A stretch of 64,000 bases of DNA. Origin: Mycobacterium sp. Aquia_213 (GTDB taxonomy: Bacteria; Actinomycetota; Actinomycetes; Mycobacteriales; Mycobacteriaceae). A program made the translations under genes and the position numbers. A model generated the notes under the pieces. The model searched no databases, was not told the DNA's origin, and was given only the letters and a program-made list of their open reading frames with translations. The stretch covers positions 496,001-560,000 of the forward strand of contig NZ_CP113116.1 of the NCBI RefSeq assembly GCF_026625985.1. Direction: 5' to 3'. Positions 47,170 to 55,878 of the stretch are shown here, in pieces. Each line of letters starts with the position of its first letter. The first letter of the stretch is position 1.

Positions 47170-48030
47170 TTAAGTGCTGGCCTCCCGCCGTCGTCCCACC
47201 AGCCAGCAAAACAGGTAGATCAGAAACGAGATCGTCGCGACGAAAACCGACACCGGGACACCGGGCGCGAGCGACAGCACGATGCCGCCTACCGCGGCAA
47301 CCTCGGCGAAGATCACCGACGCCACGATGGCCACCGCCGGCGAGGCGACCACCCGGGCCGCCGCGGCCGCCGGTGTGATCAGCAACGACATCACCAGCAG
47401 CGCGCCGACGATCTGCACGGCCTGCGCGGCCACCACGCCGACCAGCGCGGCGAACACGATGCCCAGCGCCCGAACCGGCACCCCGCGGGCGGCCGCGACG
47501 TCGGGATCGACGGTGGCGAACAGCAGCGGCCGATAGCTGATCGCCAGCACGCCGATGACCAGCAGGCACACCAGCGCCAGCGTCGCCAGTCCGGTGTAGC
47601 CCACCCCGACGATCTGGCCGGTGAGCAACGCGAAGCTCGTCGTCGAGCGTCCCGGGTAGAGGTAGATGAACAGCACCGCCAGGCCCAGCCCGAACGCCAG
47701 CACCACCCCGGTCACCGAATCGCGTTCCCGGGCCCGCTGGCCGAGAACGCCGAACAATGCGGCCGCCACGGCGCTGCCGATCAGCGCGCCCAGGCCCACC
47801 TGGAACCCGACCAGCAACGCGAATGCCGCTCCGGTCAGCGACAATTCGCTGGATCCGTGCACGGCGAACGACATCTGCCGCATCACGATGAACGGGCCGA
47901 TCAGCCCGGCCACCAGTCCCAGCAGAGCGGCCGCCAGCAGTGCTTGCTGCACGAAGTCGTGGCTCAGCAGGCGGGCGGTGATGTCGAACGAGAGCAAATG
48001 GTCCAGCACGTCGGAGAGCTGGTTGTTCAT
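47170..48030 (-). CDS. znuB: Metal ABC transporter permease
   Basis: The 286-residue membrane protein of the ABC-3 family starts at ATG 48030 (MNNQLSDVLDHLL). It has about eight helices, including FIVMRQMSFAVHGSSELSL and the late VQIVGALLVMSLLITPAAAA. The start overlaps the znuC stop (ATGA). Metal specificity cannot be read directly, but the Zur-like box upstream of znuA points to zinc. Confidence 0.93.
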   Translation of the reverse strand: MNNQLSDVLDHLLSFDITARLLSHDFVQQALLAAALLGLVAGLIGPFIVMRQMSFAVHGSSELSLTGAAFALLVGFQVGLGALIGSAVAAALFGVLGQRARERDSVTGVVLAFGLGLAVLFIYLYPGRSTTSFALLTGQIVGVGYTGLATLALVCLLVIGVLAISYRPLLFATVDPDVAAARGVPVRALGIVFAALVGVVAAQAVQIVGALLVMSLLITPAAAAARVVASPAVAIVASVIFAEVAAVGGIVLSLAPGVPVSVFVATISFLIYLFCWLVGRRREAST

Positions 48031-48854
48031 AAGGCGTATCCGCTGTCCTCGCCGATCACCACGTAGCGGTTGTTGACCTTGACTACCTGAATGTCGGCCC
48101 GGTACAGCGTGGACAGCGTCTCGGTGTTCATCACCTGCTCGACGGTGCCGATCCGGAAGCGGCCGTCGACCAGATACAGCACCCGGTCGACGTACGGCAG
48201 GATCGTGTTGATCTCGTGGGTCACCACCATGACCGTGGTGTTGGCCTCCCGGCGGCGGCGGTCGATCAGCCCGGCGACCAGCTTGGCGTTGGCCGGGTCC
48301 AGAGCCAGCAGCGGCTCGTCGCACAACAGCAGCATCGGATCGCTGGCCAACGCCTGAGCGATGCGCATGCGCTGCAACTCCCCACCCGACATCAGCCCGA
48401 CGCGGACGTCGGCCAGCGGCTCGCCGTTGACCTGTGCCAGCGCCTGGCGTACCGCCAGCCGGCAGCGGCTGCGCTCGGCGGACCGCAGCGGCATGAAGCC
48501 CCAGCGGTTCCCGTCGATGCCCAGCCGGACCAGGTCGCGCCCGACCAGCATCACGTCCCGGTCGATCGGGCGGTGTTGGGGCACATAGCCGATCGCGCCG
48601 CTGCCCGAGGTGACCTCTTTGCCGTCGACGTGGGCGGCGCCGGCGCTCAGCAGCAGTTGGCCGAGCAAGACTTTGAGCAGTGAGGTCTTGCCGGTGCCAT
48701 TAGGGCCGAGCACCGCGATGAACTCGCCCGGCGACACCGACAGGTCGAGGCCGTCCCACAGGACACGATCGCCGAACGCCAGCCGGGCACCGGCCAGCGA
48801 CACGGCGGGCGGCCGCTGGTCGGCCGTCTCGACCGCTTGGTCAATTACGGGCAT
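48027..48854 (-). CDS. znuC: Metal ABC transporter ATPase
   Basis: The 275-residue ATPase has Walker A GPNGTGKTSLLK, Q-loop GYVPQHRPID, signature LMSGGELQRMRIAQAL, Walker B LLLCDEPLLALD and the switch histidine in VVTHEIN. An extra N-terminal segment of about 15 residues overlaps the znuA end by 14 bp, so the start could be slightly downstream. It powers uptake through znuB. Confidence 0.94.
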   Translation of the reverse strand: MPVIDQAVETADQRPPAVSLAGARLAFGDRVLWDGLDLSVSPGEFIAVLGPNGTGKTSLLKVLLGQLLLSAGAAHVDGKEVTSGSGAIGYVPQHRPIDRDVMLVGRDLVRLGIDGNRWGFMPLRSAERSRCRLAVRQALAQVNGEPLADVRVGLMSGGELQRMRIAQALASDPMLLLCDEPLLALDPANAKLVAGLIDRRRREANTTVMVVTHEINTILPYVDRVLYLVDGRFRIGTVEQVMNTETLSTLYRADIQVVKVNNRYVVIGEDSGYAL

Positions 48855-49773
48855 TGTTCTGGCTGGATCGCAGCGCGGCCTGCAGCTGATCGACGGTGTT
48901 GCGTTGCCAGGTCAGGTAGTCGGTGTGGTCGGGCAGCGTCTCGGTCACCAGCGTGACCGGGACGCCCGCGCGCCGTGCGGCATCCTGCAGGCCGCTGATC
49001 GCGGGTGTGGCCGTCTGCGGGTTGACCAGCACCGCCGCGACTTGGTGACGGTTGACCAGGTCGAGGACGAACGCCATGTCGGCCGGCGAGGGATCGGTTC
49101 CATTCTCGTTGGCCGACATGAAGCTTTCGGGGGTGCGGTCCACCAATCCCGCGGCCTTCAGCAGGTAGAACGCGACGGGTTCGGTCGCGACAACAGAGGT
49201 GTTGGGGAACGTGTTGCCGATAGCGCGTTCCGAGGCGGCGATCGCGTCGACGTCGCGGTCGAATCCGGCGGCGTTGGCCCGATAGTCGGCGGCGTTGTCC
49301 GCGTCGATGGCCGCGAGTCGGTCCGCGATGGTGTTGGCGACCGTCTTGACGACGCCGAGGTCGTAGAAGACGTGCTCGTTGGGCGGATTCCCGTTGTCCG
49401 CCTTACCGGCGAACGAGTAGGCGTCCACGGTCTTGATGTTCGAATGGCCGTTCAGTACCTGAGTGGCCCAGGGGTCGTAGCCACCGCCGTTGTAGACCAC
49501 CAATCCGGCGTCCATGACGGCCGCGGCGTCCGAGGCACTGGCCTGATAGGTGTGTGGATCGATGGTGGCGCCGGACAGGATCGACTTGACGTGGAGATGG
49601 CGTCCGGCGACGACCTGGGCAACGCTGCCCCACACATCGGTCGAGGCCACCACACCGGAACCTTGCTGGTGCGCGGAACCGGCGACCCCGCAGCCCGCTA
49701 TCGCCGTCGCGCCGATCAGGCACGCGGCCAAGGCCGGCAGGAAGCGCGATCGTCTCGCGTTGAGTTGTCGCAT
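48841..49773 (-). CDS. znuA: Metal-binding substrate-binding lipoprotein of a znu/mnt-type ABC transporter
   Basis: The 310-residue protein has a lipobox (LIGATAIAGC) and the cluster A-I metal-binding fold. Likely ligands are His74 in IDPHTYQAS and His134 in NEHVFYD. Glu198 in ATEPVAFYLL replaces the third histidine of classical ZnuA, and Glu278 in LVTETLPDH sits at the fourth position. This set resembles manganese-binding PsaA/MntC. The Zur-like box upstream suggests zinc regulation nonetheless. First gene of the metal transport run. Confidence 0.9.
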   Translation of the reverse strand: MRQLNARRSRFLPALAACLIGATAIAGCGVAGSAHQQGSGVVASTDVWGSVAQVVAGRHLHVKSILSGATIDPHTYQASASDAAAVMDAGLVVYNGGGYDPWATQVLNGHSNIKTVDAYSFAGKADNGNPPNEHVFYDLGVVKTVANTIADRLAAIDADNAADYRANAAGFDRDVDAIAASERAIGNTFPNTSVVATEPVAFYLLKAAGLVDRTPESFMSANENGTDPSPADMAFVLDLVNRHQVAAVLVNPQTATPAISGLQDAARRAGVPVTLVTETLPDHTDYLTWQRNTVDQLQAALRSSQNNARN

Positions 49774-49842
49774 TCATGTCCCATCAGCGCTGCCCGCAGG
49801 TGTGAAATTCCGGAGGCTGTCCGGCCCGCCGCTTCATAATAC

Positions 49843-49863
49843 TAATGAAAATCGTTTCCATTA
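49843..49863. promoter_or_regulatory. Zur (FurB)-like operator
   Basis: A 21-bp near-palindrome with arms taatg and catta, inner aaa and ttt, centre TCG, and one mismatched pair. It matches the mycobacterial Zur consensus tgAAAatcatTTTca in most positions. It lies 70 bp before znuA on one side and 61 bp before the LacI gene on the other. Confidence 0.75.
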
Positions 49864-49923
49864 GAAAGTCCCAGATCGCGGCGGCGTACGCGCAGGCGAG
49901 GATGCGCTGTAGCGTCGGCGAAC

Positions 49924-51003
49924 GTGAGTCCCACACCGCGCCGGCGTGCGACTCTGGCGTCGTTGGCGGCCGAACTCAAGGTTTCGCGCACCACCATCTC
50001 GAACGCCTTCAACCGGCCGGATCAGCTCTCGCCCGACCTTCGCGAGCGCGTGCTCGCCACGGCCAAGCGGCTGGGTTACGCCGGCCCCGACCCGGTGGCG
50101 CGCTCGTTGCGCACCCGCAAGGCCGGTGCGGTGGGGTTGTTGATGGCCGAGCCGCTGACCTATTTCTTCAGCGACCCGGCGGCGCGCGATTTCGTTACGG
50201 GAGTGGCGCAATCGTGCGAAGAGCAGGGGCAGGGACTGCTGCTGGTCGCCGTCGGACCCGGCCGGAGCCCGCAGGACGGCGAGGCCGCGGTGCTGGCCGC
50301 CGGGGTGGACGGCTTCGTGGTGTATTCGGTCCGCGACGAGGATCCCTACCTCGAGGTGGTGCTGCAGCGGCGCGTGCCGGTGGTGGTGGTCGACCAGCCC
50401 AAGGGTTTGTCCGGGGTGTCGCGGGTGGGCATCGACGACCGGGCGGCGATGCGGGAGCTCGCCGAATACGTGCTGGGGTTGGGGCATCGCGAGATCGGGC
50501 TGCTGACGATGCGGCTCGGACAGGACCGCCGCCAGGACCTGGCGGACGCGCAGCGGCTGCGCTCCCAGACTTTCGACGTGCAGCGCGAACGCATCGCCGG
50601 CGTGTGGGACGCCATGCGGGCCGCCGGCGTGGACCCGGACTCGCTGACCGTGGTGGAGAGCTACGAGCACCTGCCGACGTCGGGAGGCGAGGCGGCCAAG
50701 GTGGCGCTGGAGGCCAATCCGCGGATCACCGCATTGATGTGCACCGCAGACATATTGGCGCTATCGGCGATGGATTACCTTCGGGCACACGGGATTTACG
50801 TGCCCGGTCAGATCAGCGTCACCGGATTCGACGGGGTGCCCGAGGCGATCAGCCGCGGCTTGACGACGGTGTCGCAGCCCAGCCTGCGCAAGGGCCACCG
50901 GGCCGGCGAACTACTGCTCAACCCGCCGCGATCCGGCCTGCCGGTGGTCGAGCTGCTGGACACCGAGCTGATCCGGGGCCGCACCTCCGGTCCGCCGGTT
51001 TAG
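49924..51003 (+). CDS. LacI-family transcriptional regulator (Rv3575c-like)
   Basis: The 359-residue protein has an N-terminal LacI helix-turn-helix (TLASLAAELKVSRTTISNAF then LSPDLRERVLATAKRLGY). A periplasmic-binding-protein-like effector domain follows (VGLLMAEPLTYFFSDPAARD, GVDGFVVYSV, ISVTGFDGVPEAI). It starts at GTG 49924. The effector is unknown. It is divergent from znuA, with the Zur-like box between them, so its expression may also respond to zinc. It is downstream-convergent with kstR. Confidence 0.93.
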   Translation: MSPTPRRRATLASLAAELKVSRTTISNAFNRPDQLSPDLRERVLATAKRLGYAGPDPVARSLRTRKAGAVGLLMAEPLTYFFSDPAARDFVTGVAQSCEEQGQGLLLVAVGPGRSPQDGEAAVLAAGVDGFVVYSVRDEDPYLEVVLQRRVPVVVVDQPKGLSGVSRVGIDDRAAMRELAEYVLGLGHREIGLLTMRLGQDRRQDLADAQRLRSQTFDVQRERIAGVWDAMRAAGVDPDSLTVVESYEHLPTSGGEAAKVALEANPRITALMCTADILALSAMDYLRAHGIYVPGQISVTGFDGVPEAISRGLTTVSQPSLRKGHRAGELLLNPPRSGLPVVELLDTELIRGRTSGPPV

Positions 51004-51021
51004 GCGCCTGCTAGGTCGATG

Positions 51022-51684
51022 CTAGGCACCGTCGGAGTCGCCGATCAGCAACCGCACAGCCAGGTCGAGCCGCTTGCTGACGTCGGTCGCCGAGGCGCGC
51101 CGGGTCAGCCAGGCCAGCAGGTTCGACAACCACACGTCGGAGATCACCCGGGCGATGTGGTACTGGTCCTCGCTGGGTTCGCCGTCACTCATCGCGCGGG
51201 CGAACATGCTGTCGATCAGCTTTTCCACCTGGTCGACCTCGCTGGCCGCCGACGCGTCGGCGAAAACGTAGGCGCGCGTCATCGCCTCGGTGAGCAGCGG
51301 ATTGCGCTGCATCGCGCGGTTGAGCTTGCCGACCATGAAATTCAGCCGCTGGAACGGCGTGCCGCCCGCCATCGCGGAGCGGTCGGTTTTCGCGTCGATG
51401 CGGCCGAACTCCCGGCCCAGGGCCGACACCAGCAGGTGCACTTTCGAGGGAAAATAGCGGTACAGCGTCCCGACCGCCACGTCCGCCCGATCCGCCACCG
51501 CACGCATCTGAACTGCCTCGTAGCCGCCCTTCGACGCGATGGCCATGGTGGCGTCCAAGATGCGCTTGCGACGTTCGCGTTGTGCCTCCGAGCCCAGCTC
51601 GGATTCGGCCAGTACTGCCACGTTCATGACCTCGCGTGGCTGCGAGTCAGAGACGTTGCCCGAGTTAACGTTCGCTGACGACAT
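51022..51684 (-). CDS. kstR: KstR, TetR-family repressor of cholesterol catabolism
   Basis: Represses the cholesterol degradation regulon and is released by steroid CoA thioesters. The 220-residue form from ATG 51684 (SSANVNSGNVSDSQPREV follows) matches the M. tuberculosis protein; a second ATG at 51627 would give 201 residues. The TetR helix-turn-helix spans ILDATMAIASKGGYEAVQMR and VAVGTLYRYFPSKVHLL. A KstR-type box lies 142 bp upstream, consistent with autoregulation, and it also serves fadE34. Confidence 0.97.
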   Translation of the reverse strand: MSSANVNSGNVSDSQPREVMNVAVLAESELGSEAQRERRKRILDATMAIASKGGYEAVQMRAVADRADVAVGTLYRYFPSKVHLLVSALGREFGRIDAKTDRSAMAGGTPFQRLNFMVGKLNRAMQRNPLLTEAMTRAYVFADASAASEVDQVEKLIDSMFARAMSDGEPSEDQYHIARVISDVWLSNLLAWLTRRASATDVSKRLDLAVRLLIGDSDGA

Positions 51685-51825
51685 CTGACGGGTTGCTCCT
51701 CTTTCGGGTGGTTCGTTCGCAAACGATAACCGTGTCGTGTGTGAATTTCCCACCTCCGTCCCGCCGGGGCAGCGAGTTGTGCTGCTGTAATGGCGTTCGA
51801 CTTGACGGTCGATCGCTGGCACTAT

Positions 51826-51839
51826 TAGAACACGTTCTA
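51826..51839. promoter_or_regulatory. KstR operator between kstR and fadE34
   Basis: tagaacacgttcta matches the KstR consensus TnnAACnnGTTnnA at all fixed positions, with perfect arms tagaac/gttcta. It lies 55 bp before the fadE34 start and upstream of kstR. Confidence 0.92.
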
Positions 51840-51894
51840 GTGGGCTGTAGCGCCCCTAATGGTCACGTTGAATCAAGCACACGGAGGGCCTCAG

Positions 51895-54039
51895 GTGGTA
51901 GCGACCGTCACTGACGAACAGTTCGCGGCGCGAGAGTTGGTGCGCGACTGGGCCCGCAACACGACTTCCGGGCCGGGTGGGACCGTCGCGATCCGCGAGG
52001 TCGAGCAGGGCAACGCAGATGCCTGGCGGCCCGTATTCGCCCGGCTGGCCGACCTCGGCCTGTTCGGGGTTGCCATCTCCGAGGACGCCGGTGGGGCCGG
52101 TGGCAGCATCGAAGACCTGTGCGCGATGGTCGAGGAGGCGGCCAAGGCGCTGGTGCCCGGGCCGATCGCCACCACCGCGCTGGCCACTGTGGTTCTTTCC
52201 GAGGCGGGCACCGATCCCGACGTACTGTCGGCGCTCGCCTCGGGTGAGCGCTTCGCCGGGTTGGCGCTCGAGGGTGACGTCCAGTTCGACAACGGTTCGG
52301 TGTCCGGGACGGTCGATTTCGTGTTGGGCGCCTCCGACGGCGCGCTGCTGTTGCTGCCGGCCGGCGGGAAGTTTGTGCTGGTCGACAGCGGCAGCGAGGG
52401 TGTGCAGGTGGAGCCGCTGCAGGCCGCCGACTTTTCCCGGCCGCTGGCGCGCGTGGTGCTGACGTCGGCGCCGGCGACCCCGATCGACGAGTCGCGGGAG
52501 CGGGTCGCGGAGCTGGCCGCGACCGTGCTGGCGGCCGAAGCGGCCGGCATCACGCGCTGGTGTCTGGATACCGCCGTCGACTACGCGAAGGTTCGCGAGC
52601 AGTTCGGCAAGCCGATCGGGAGCTTCCAGGCCATCAAGCACCTGTGTGCCGAGATGCTGTGCCGCGCCGAGCAGGCCGAGGTGGCCGCCGCCGACGCGGC
52701 CCGGGCCGCCGGGGACTCCGACGAGCGCCAATTCTCGATTGCCGCCGCGCTGGCCGCCGCCGTCGCGATCGCCGCGGTGAAGGCCAACGTCAAGGACTGC
52801 ATTCAGGTGCTCGGCGGCATCGGCTGTACCTGGGAACACGACGCGCATCTGTACCTGCGCAGGGCGCATGGCATCGGGCGATTCCTCGGGGGCGCCGAGC
52901 GCTGGCTGCGCCGCATTACCGAGCTGACCCAGGACGGGGTGCGCCGCCGCCTCAACATCGACCTCACGGAGGTCGAGGGTCAGCGCGCCGAGCTCGCCGC
53001 GACCGTCGCCGGGATCGCCGCGCTGCCCGCCGAGAAGCGACAGGTAGCCCTGGCCGAGGCGGGGCTGCAGGCGCCGCACTGGCCGAAGCCGTACGGGCGC
53101 GGCGCGTCGCCGGCCGAGCAGCTGCTGATCGACCAGGAGCTGGCCGCGGCCGGAGTTGAGCGACCCGACCTGGTGATCGGCTGGTGGGCGGCGCCCACGA
53201 TCCTCGAACACGGCACGCCAGAGCAGATCGAGCAATTCGTGCCGGCCACCACGCGTGGCGAATTCCTTTGGTGCCAGCTGTTTTCCGAGCCGGGAGCCGG
53301 CTCGGACCTGGCATCGCTGCGGACCAAGGCAGTGCGCGGGGATGGCGGCTGGTTGCTGACCGGGCAGAAGGTGTGGACGTCGGCGGCGCACAAGGCGCGC
53401 TGGGGCGTGTGCCTGGCCCGCACCGATCCCGACGCCCCAAAACACAAGGGCATCACCTACTTCCTGATCGACATGAAGTCGCCGGGCATCGACATCCGGC
53501 CGCTGCGCGAGATCACCGGCGACTCGCTGTTCAACGAGGTGTTCCTGGACAACGTCTTCGTGCCCGACGAGATGGTCGTCGGCGCGGTGAACGACGGTTG
53601 GCGGCTGGCCCGCACCACGCTGGCCAACGAGCGGGTCGCGATGGCCAGCGGGACCGCGCTGGGCAACCCGATGGAAGAGCTGCTCAAGCTGCTGGCTGCG
53701 AGGGACCTAGACGTCGCCGAGCAGGACCGGCTGGGGCGGCTGATCATCTTGGCCCAGACGGGCGCGCTGCTGGACCAGCGCATCGCCCAGTTGGCGGTGG
53801 GCGGCCAGGACCCCGGCGCGCAATCCAGCGTGCGCAAGCTGATCGGCGTCCGCTACCGGCAGGCGCTGGCCGAATTCACGATGGACGTCGCCGAGGGCGG
53901 CGGGCTCGTTGACCGCCGGGCGGACAAGGACCGAGCGGTATTCGACTTCCTCAACACGCGCTGCCTCACGATCGCGGGCGGAACGGAGCAGATCCTGCTG
54001 ACCGTGGCGGCCGAGCGGCTGCTTGGCCTGCCGCGCTGA
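51895..54039 (+). CDS. fadE34: FadE34, fused two-domain acyl-CoA dehydrogenase of steroid side-chain degradation
   Basis: The 714-residue protein joins two acyl-CoA dehydrogenase domains: residues about 1-330 (degenerate half) and about 345-714. The second contains FLWCQLFSEPGAGSDLASLR, GQKVWTSAAHKARWG and CLTIAGGTEQILL. In M. tuberculosis this enzyme (ChsE3) dehydrogenates the C24 side-chain CoA thioester of cholesterol. I chose GTG 51895, which follows GGAGG by eight bases; ATG 51859 is only 19 bp from the KstR box. It is convergent with the next gene. Confidence 0.95.
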   Translation: MVATVTDEQFAARELVRDWARNTTSGPGGTVAIREVEQGNADAWRPVFARLADLGLFGVAISEDAGGAGGSIEDLCAMVEEAAKALVPGPIATTALATVVLSEAGTDPDVLSALASGERFAGLALEGDVQFDNGSVSGTVDFVLGASDGALLLLPAGGKFVLVDSGSEGVQVEPLQAADFSRPLARVVLTSAPATPIDESRERVAELAATVLAAEAAGITRWCLDTAVDYAKVREQFGKPIGSFQAIKHLCAEMLCRAEQAEVAAADAARAAGDSDERQFSIAAALAAAVAIAAVKANVKDCIQVLGGIGCTWEHDAHLYLRRAHGIGRFLGGAERWLRRITELTQDGVRRRLNIDLTEVEGQRAELAATVAGIAALPAEKRQVALAEAGLQAPHWPKPYGRGASPAEQLLIDQELAAAGVERPDLVIGWWAAPTILEHGTPEQIEQFVPATTRGEFLWCQLFSEPGAGSDLASLRTKAVRGDGGWLLTGQKVWTSAAHKARWGVCLARTDPDAPKHKGITYFLIDMKSPGIDIRPLREITGDSLFNEVFLDNVFVPDEMVVGAVNDGWRLARTTLANERVAMASGTALGNPMEELLKLLAARDLDVAEQDRLGRLIILAQTGALLDQRIAQLAVGGQDPGAQSSVRKLIGVRYRQALAEFTMDVAEGGGLVDRRADKDRAVFDFLNTRCLTIAGGTEQILLTVAAERLLGLPR

Positions 54040-54045
54040 CAGCGG

Positions 54046-54579
54046 CTAGGAGAACGTCGTCACCGCGCAGGTGCTCGGCGAGGTGATGTTGACCCCGCTG
54101 TAGACCACCTGGATGTGAGTGCAGGTGATCACGTTGACGTCGGTCTTGGGCTGGCCGGTGCCCCAATCGGTGGAGTCGATGCGCCCGGTCGTCTGGTACT
54201 TGTCCGGCGGCCCTTCAGCGAAATAGACCGTGGTGATCTCGTCGGTCCCCATCGACTTCATGACCCGCTCGTATTGGCCGTTCGCATGCGCGTCCAGGTA
54301 GGCCATCCGGTTGTTCGACCGGATCTCGGTGGTTTGGCGGGCCCACAGGTCGTGCGGGAAGCCGGTCACACCGTCCGGGGTGCGCATGTCGGCCCCGGCG
54401 ACGAAGTCGCAGTGGCCGTCGGATTTGAAGCAGTTGAGGAACATGTGGGTTTCCAACTGGTTGGGGCCGTCCAGCGGGAACAGGGTGGTGGCGGTATTGC
54501 TGGCCGCCCCGGCTAACGGTGCGGGCAAAAACGTCAACAGCAGTCCGACGGCCGCCGAGCCCGTTACCGATCGCATCAC
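54046..54579 (-). CDS. Secreted protein (Rv3572-like)
   Basis: The 177-residue protein has a signal peptide (GSAAVGLLLTFLPAPLAGAA) and a mature domain with four cysteines (LNCFKSDGHCDF, VITCTH and SPSTCAV), probably two disulfides. It resembles the uncharacterised mycobacterial family of Rv3572. The gene sits between fadE34 and kshB, so it may be co-expressed with steroid catabolism, but no catalytic motif is visible. Confidence 0.85.
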   Translation of the reverse strand: MMRSVTGSAAVGLLLTFLPAPLAGAASNTATTLFPLDGPNQLETHMFLNCFKSDGHCDFVAGADMRTPDGVTGFPHDLWARQTTEIRSNNRMAYLDAHANGQYERVMKSMGTDEITTVYFAEGPPDKYQTTGRIDSTDWGTGQPKTDVNVITCTHIQVVYSGVNITSPSTCAVTTFS

Positions 54580-54626
54580 CGGCGTTTCCTTCCGTCGAAC
54601 CTCGAGGGAGAAACCTAACTCCGCGA

Positions 54627-55721
54627 CTATTCGTCGTAGGTGACTTCTACCGAATCAGATTCCGGGTGAGATTGACAGGCCAAAATTAGCCCCGCGTCGA
54701 GGTCTTGCTGCTCGAGCACGTCGTTGATCTCCATGTTGACTTTGCCGCTGCGTAGCGTGCAGGCACATGCCCCGCAGTGACCTTCCCGGCAGGAGAACGG
54801 CGCATCGAGGCCTTTCGCGAGCAGGACGTCGAGCAGTTTGGCGCTGCGCGGCCACGACACGGTGTGGGTTTCACCATCGAGTTCCACCACCGCGGTGGCC
54901 GGCGGCTGGTCGCCCTCCTTGGTGTCCTCGATCGTGACCGCGGCGAACGGATCGGAATCCAGCGACTTGAACACCTCGATATGCACCTGTGGCGCAGGCA
55001 CTTCCAGCGTCTCCAGCGCCTGGCGAGCCGCGTCCATGAACGGGCCGGGCCCGCAGATGAAGGCGTGCCGATCGGTGAACGGCGCGGCCAGCTTCGCCAG
55101 CGCGGCCGCGCTCGGCAGCCCCTGTACCGATTCCAGCCAGTGCAGCACCGTGAGCCGCTCGGGATACTTGGCGGCCAGCTCGCGCAGCGCATCGGCGAAG
55201 ATCACCGAGTTTTCGTCGCGGTTGGCGTAGACCAGCGTCACCTGCCCGCTGCCTTCGGAGAGCGCCGACTTGCAGATCGACATGATCGGGGTGATCCCGC
55301 TGCCCGCGGCCAGCAACAGGAAGTCCTGGTCGAGTGTCTTGGGCACGAAGTTGCCCGACGGCGCCAGCACGTGGATCCGCATGCCCTGCTGCGCGTTGTC
55401 GCAGAGCCAGTTGGACGCGTACCCGTCGGCGGTTCGCTTGATCGTGACGGCCAGCGCGTCGTCGGTGAACGGCGAGCTGCACAGCGAGTAGCAGCGTGCC
55501 ACCGAACCGGTACGGTCGCTGGGCACCCGCAGCGTCAAGAACTGGCCCGGCGCGTAGCGCAGCCGCTCCGGCGGGATCTCGGGATCGCCCGACGCGTCCG
55601 GCGCCACGAACACCAGCGAGCGCGCATCGTCGGTCTCGGCGACGACCTCGGCAATCTGCAATTCGAGGACGTGATCGCCGAGCGGCTCGTCGGATGCTTG
55701 GTCCAGATCAGCTTCCGTCAA
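54627..55721 (-). CDS. kshB: KshB, reductase of 3-ketosteroid 9-alpha-hydroxylase
   Basis: Supplies electrons from NADH through FAD and a 2Fe-2S centre to KshA for steroid ring B opening. The 364-residue protein has an N-terminal FAD domain (RCYSLCSSP), an NAD domain (LLLAAGSGITPIMSI, HAFICGPGPFM) and a C-terminal plant-type ferredoxin domain (SCREGHCGACACTL plus a late Cys in LACQSHP). I chose TTG 55721 with GGGAGGG upstream; a second TTG at 55745 would add eight residues. A KstR box lies just upstream. Confidence 0.95.
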   Translation of the reverse strand: MTEADLDQASDEPLGDHVLELQIAEVVAETDDARSLVFVAPDASGDPEIPPERLRYAPGQFLTLRVPSDRTGSVARCYSLCSSPFTDDALAVTIKRTADGYASNWLCDNAQQGMRIHVLAPSGNFVPKTLDQDFLLLAAGSGITPIMSICKSALSEGSGQVTLVYANRDENSVIFADALRELAAKYPERLTVLHWLESVQGLPSAAALAKLAAPFTDRHAFICGPGPFMDAARQALETLEVPAPQVHIEVFKSLDSDPFAAVTIEDTKEGDQPPATAVVELDGETHTVSWPRSAKLLDVLLAKGLDAPFSCREGHCGACACTLRSGKVNMEINDVLEQQDLDAGLILACQSHPESDSVEVTYDE

Positions 55722-55746
55722 GACCCGCCCTCCCTTTCGTGACAAC

Positions 55747-55760
55747 TAGAACATGTTACA
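55747..55760. promoter_or_regulatory. KstR operator, kshB side
   Basis: tagaacatgttaca fits TnnAACnnGTTnnA at every fixed position. It is 26 bp upstream of the kshB start and 119 bp upstream of the hsaA start. Confidence 0.9.
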
Positions 55761-55814
55761 GAAAACCCGATTTATATCGCTACCAGGCGCAGGAATACCC
55801 TGCTCGACACAAAT

Positions 55815-55828
55815 CAGAACATGTTCTA
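55815..55828. promoter_or_regulatory. KstR operator, hsaA side
   Basis: cagaacatgttcta has 13 of 14 positions in agreement with the KstR box (C for T at position 1). It lies 51 bp upstream of the hsaA start. The divergent kshB/hsaA promoter thus has two KstR sites. Confidence 0.85.
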
Positions 55829-55878
55829 GTCTGCTGTGTAAGTCCGCTGAGTAAGTCTGGCCCAGGAGGCAAAGCTAA

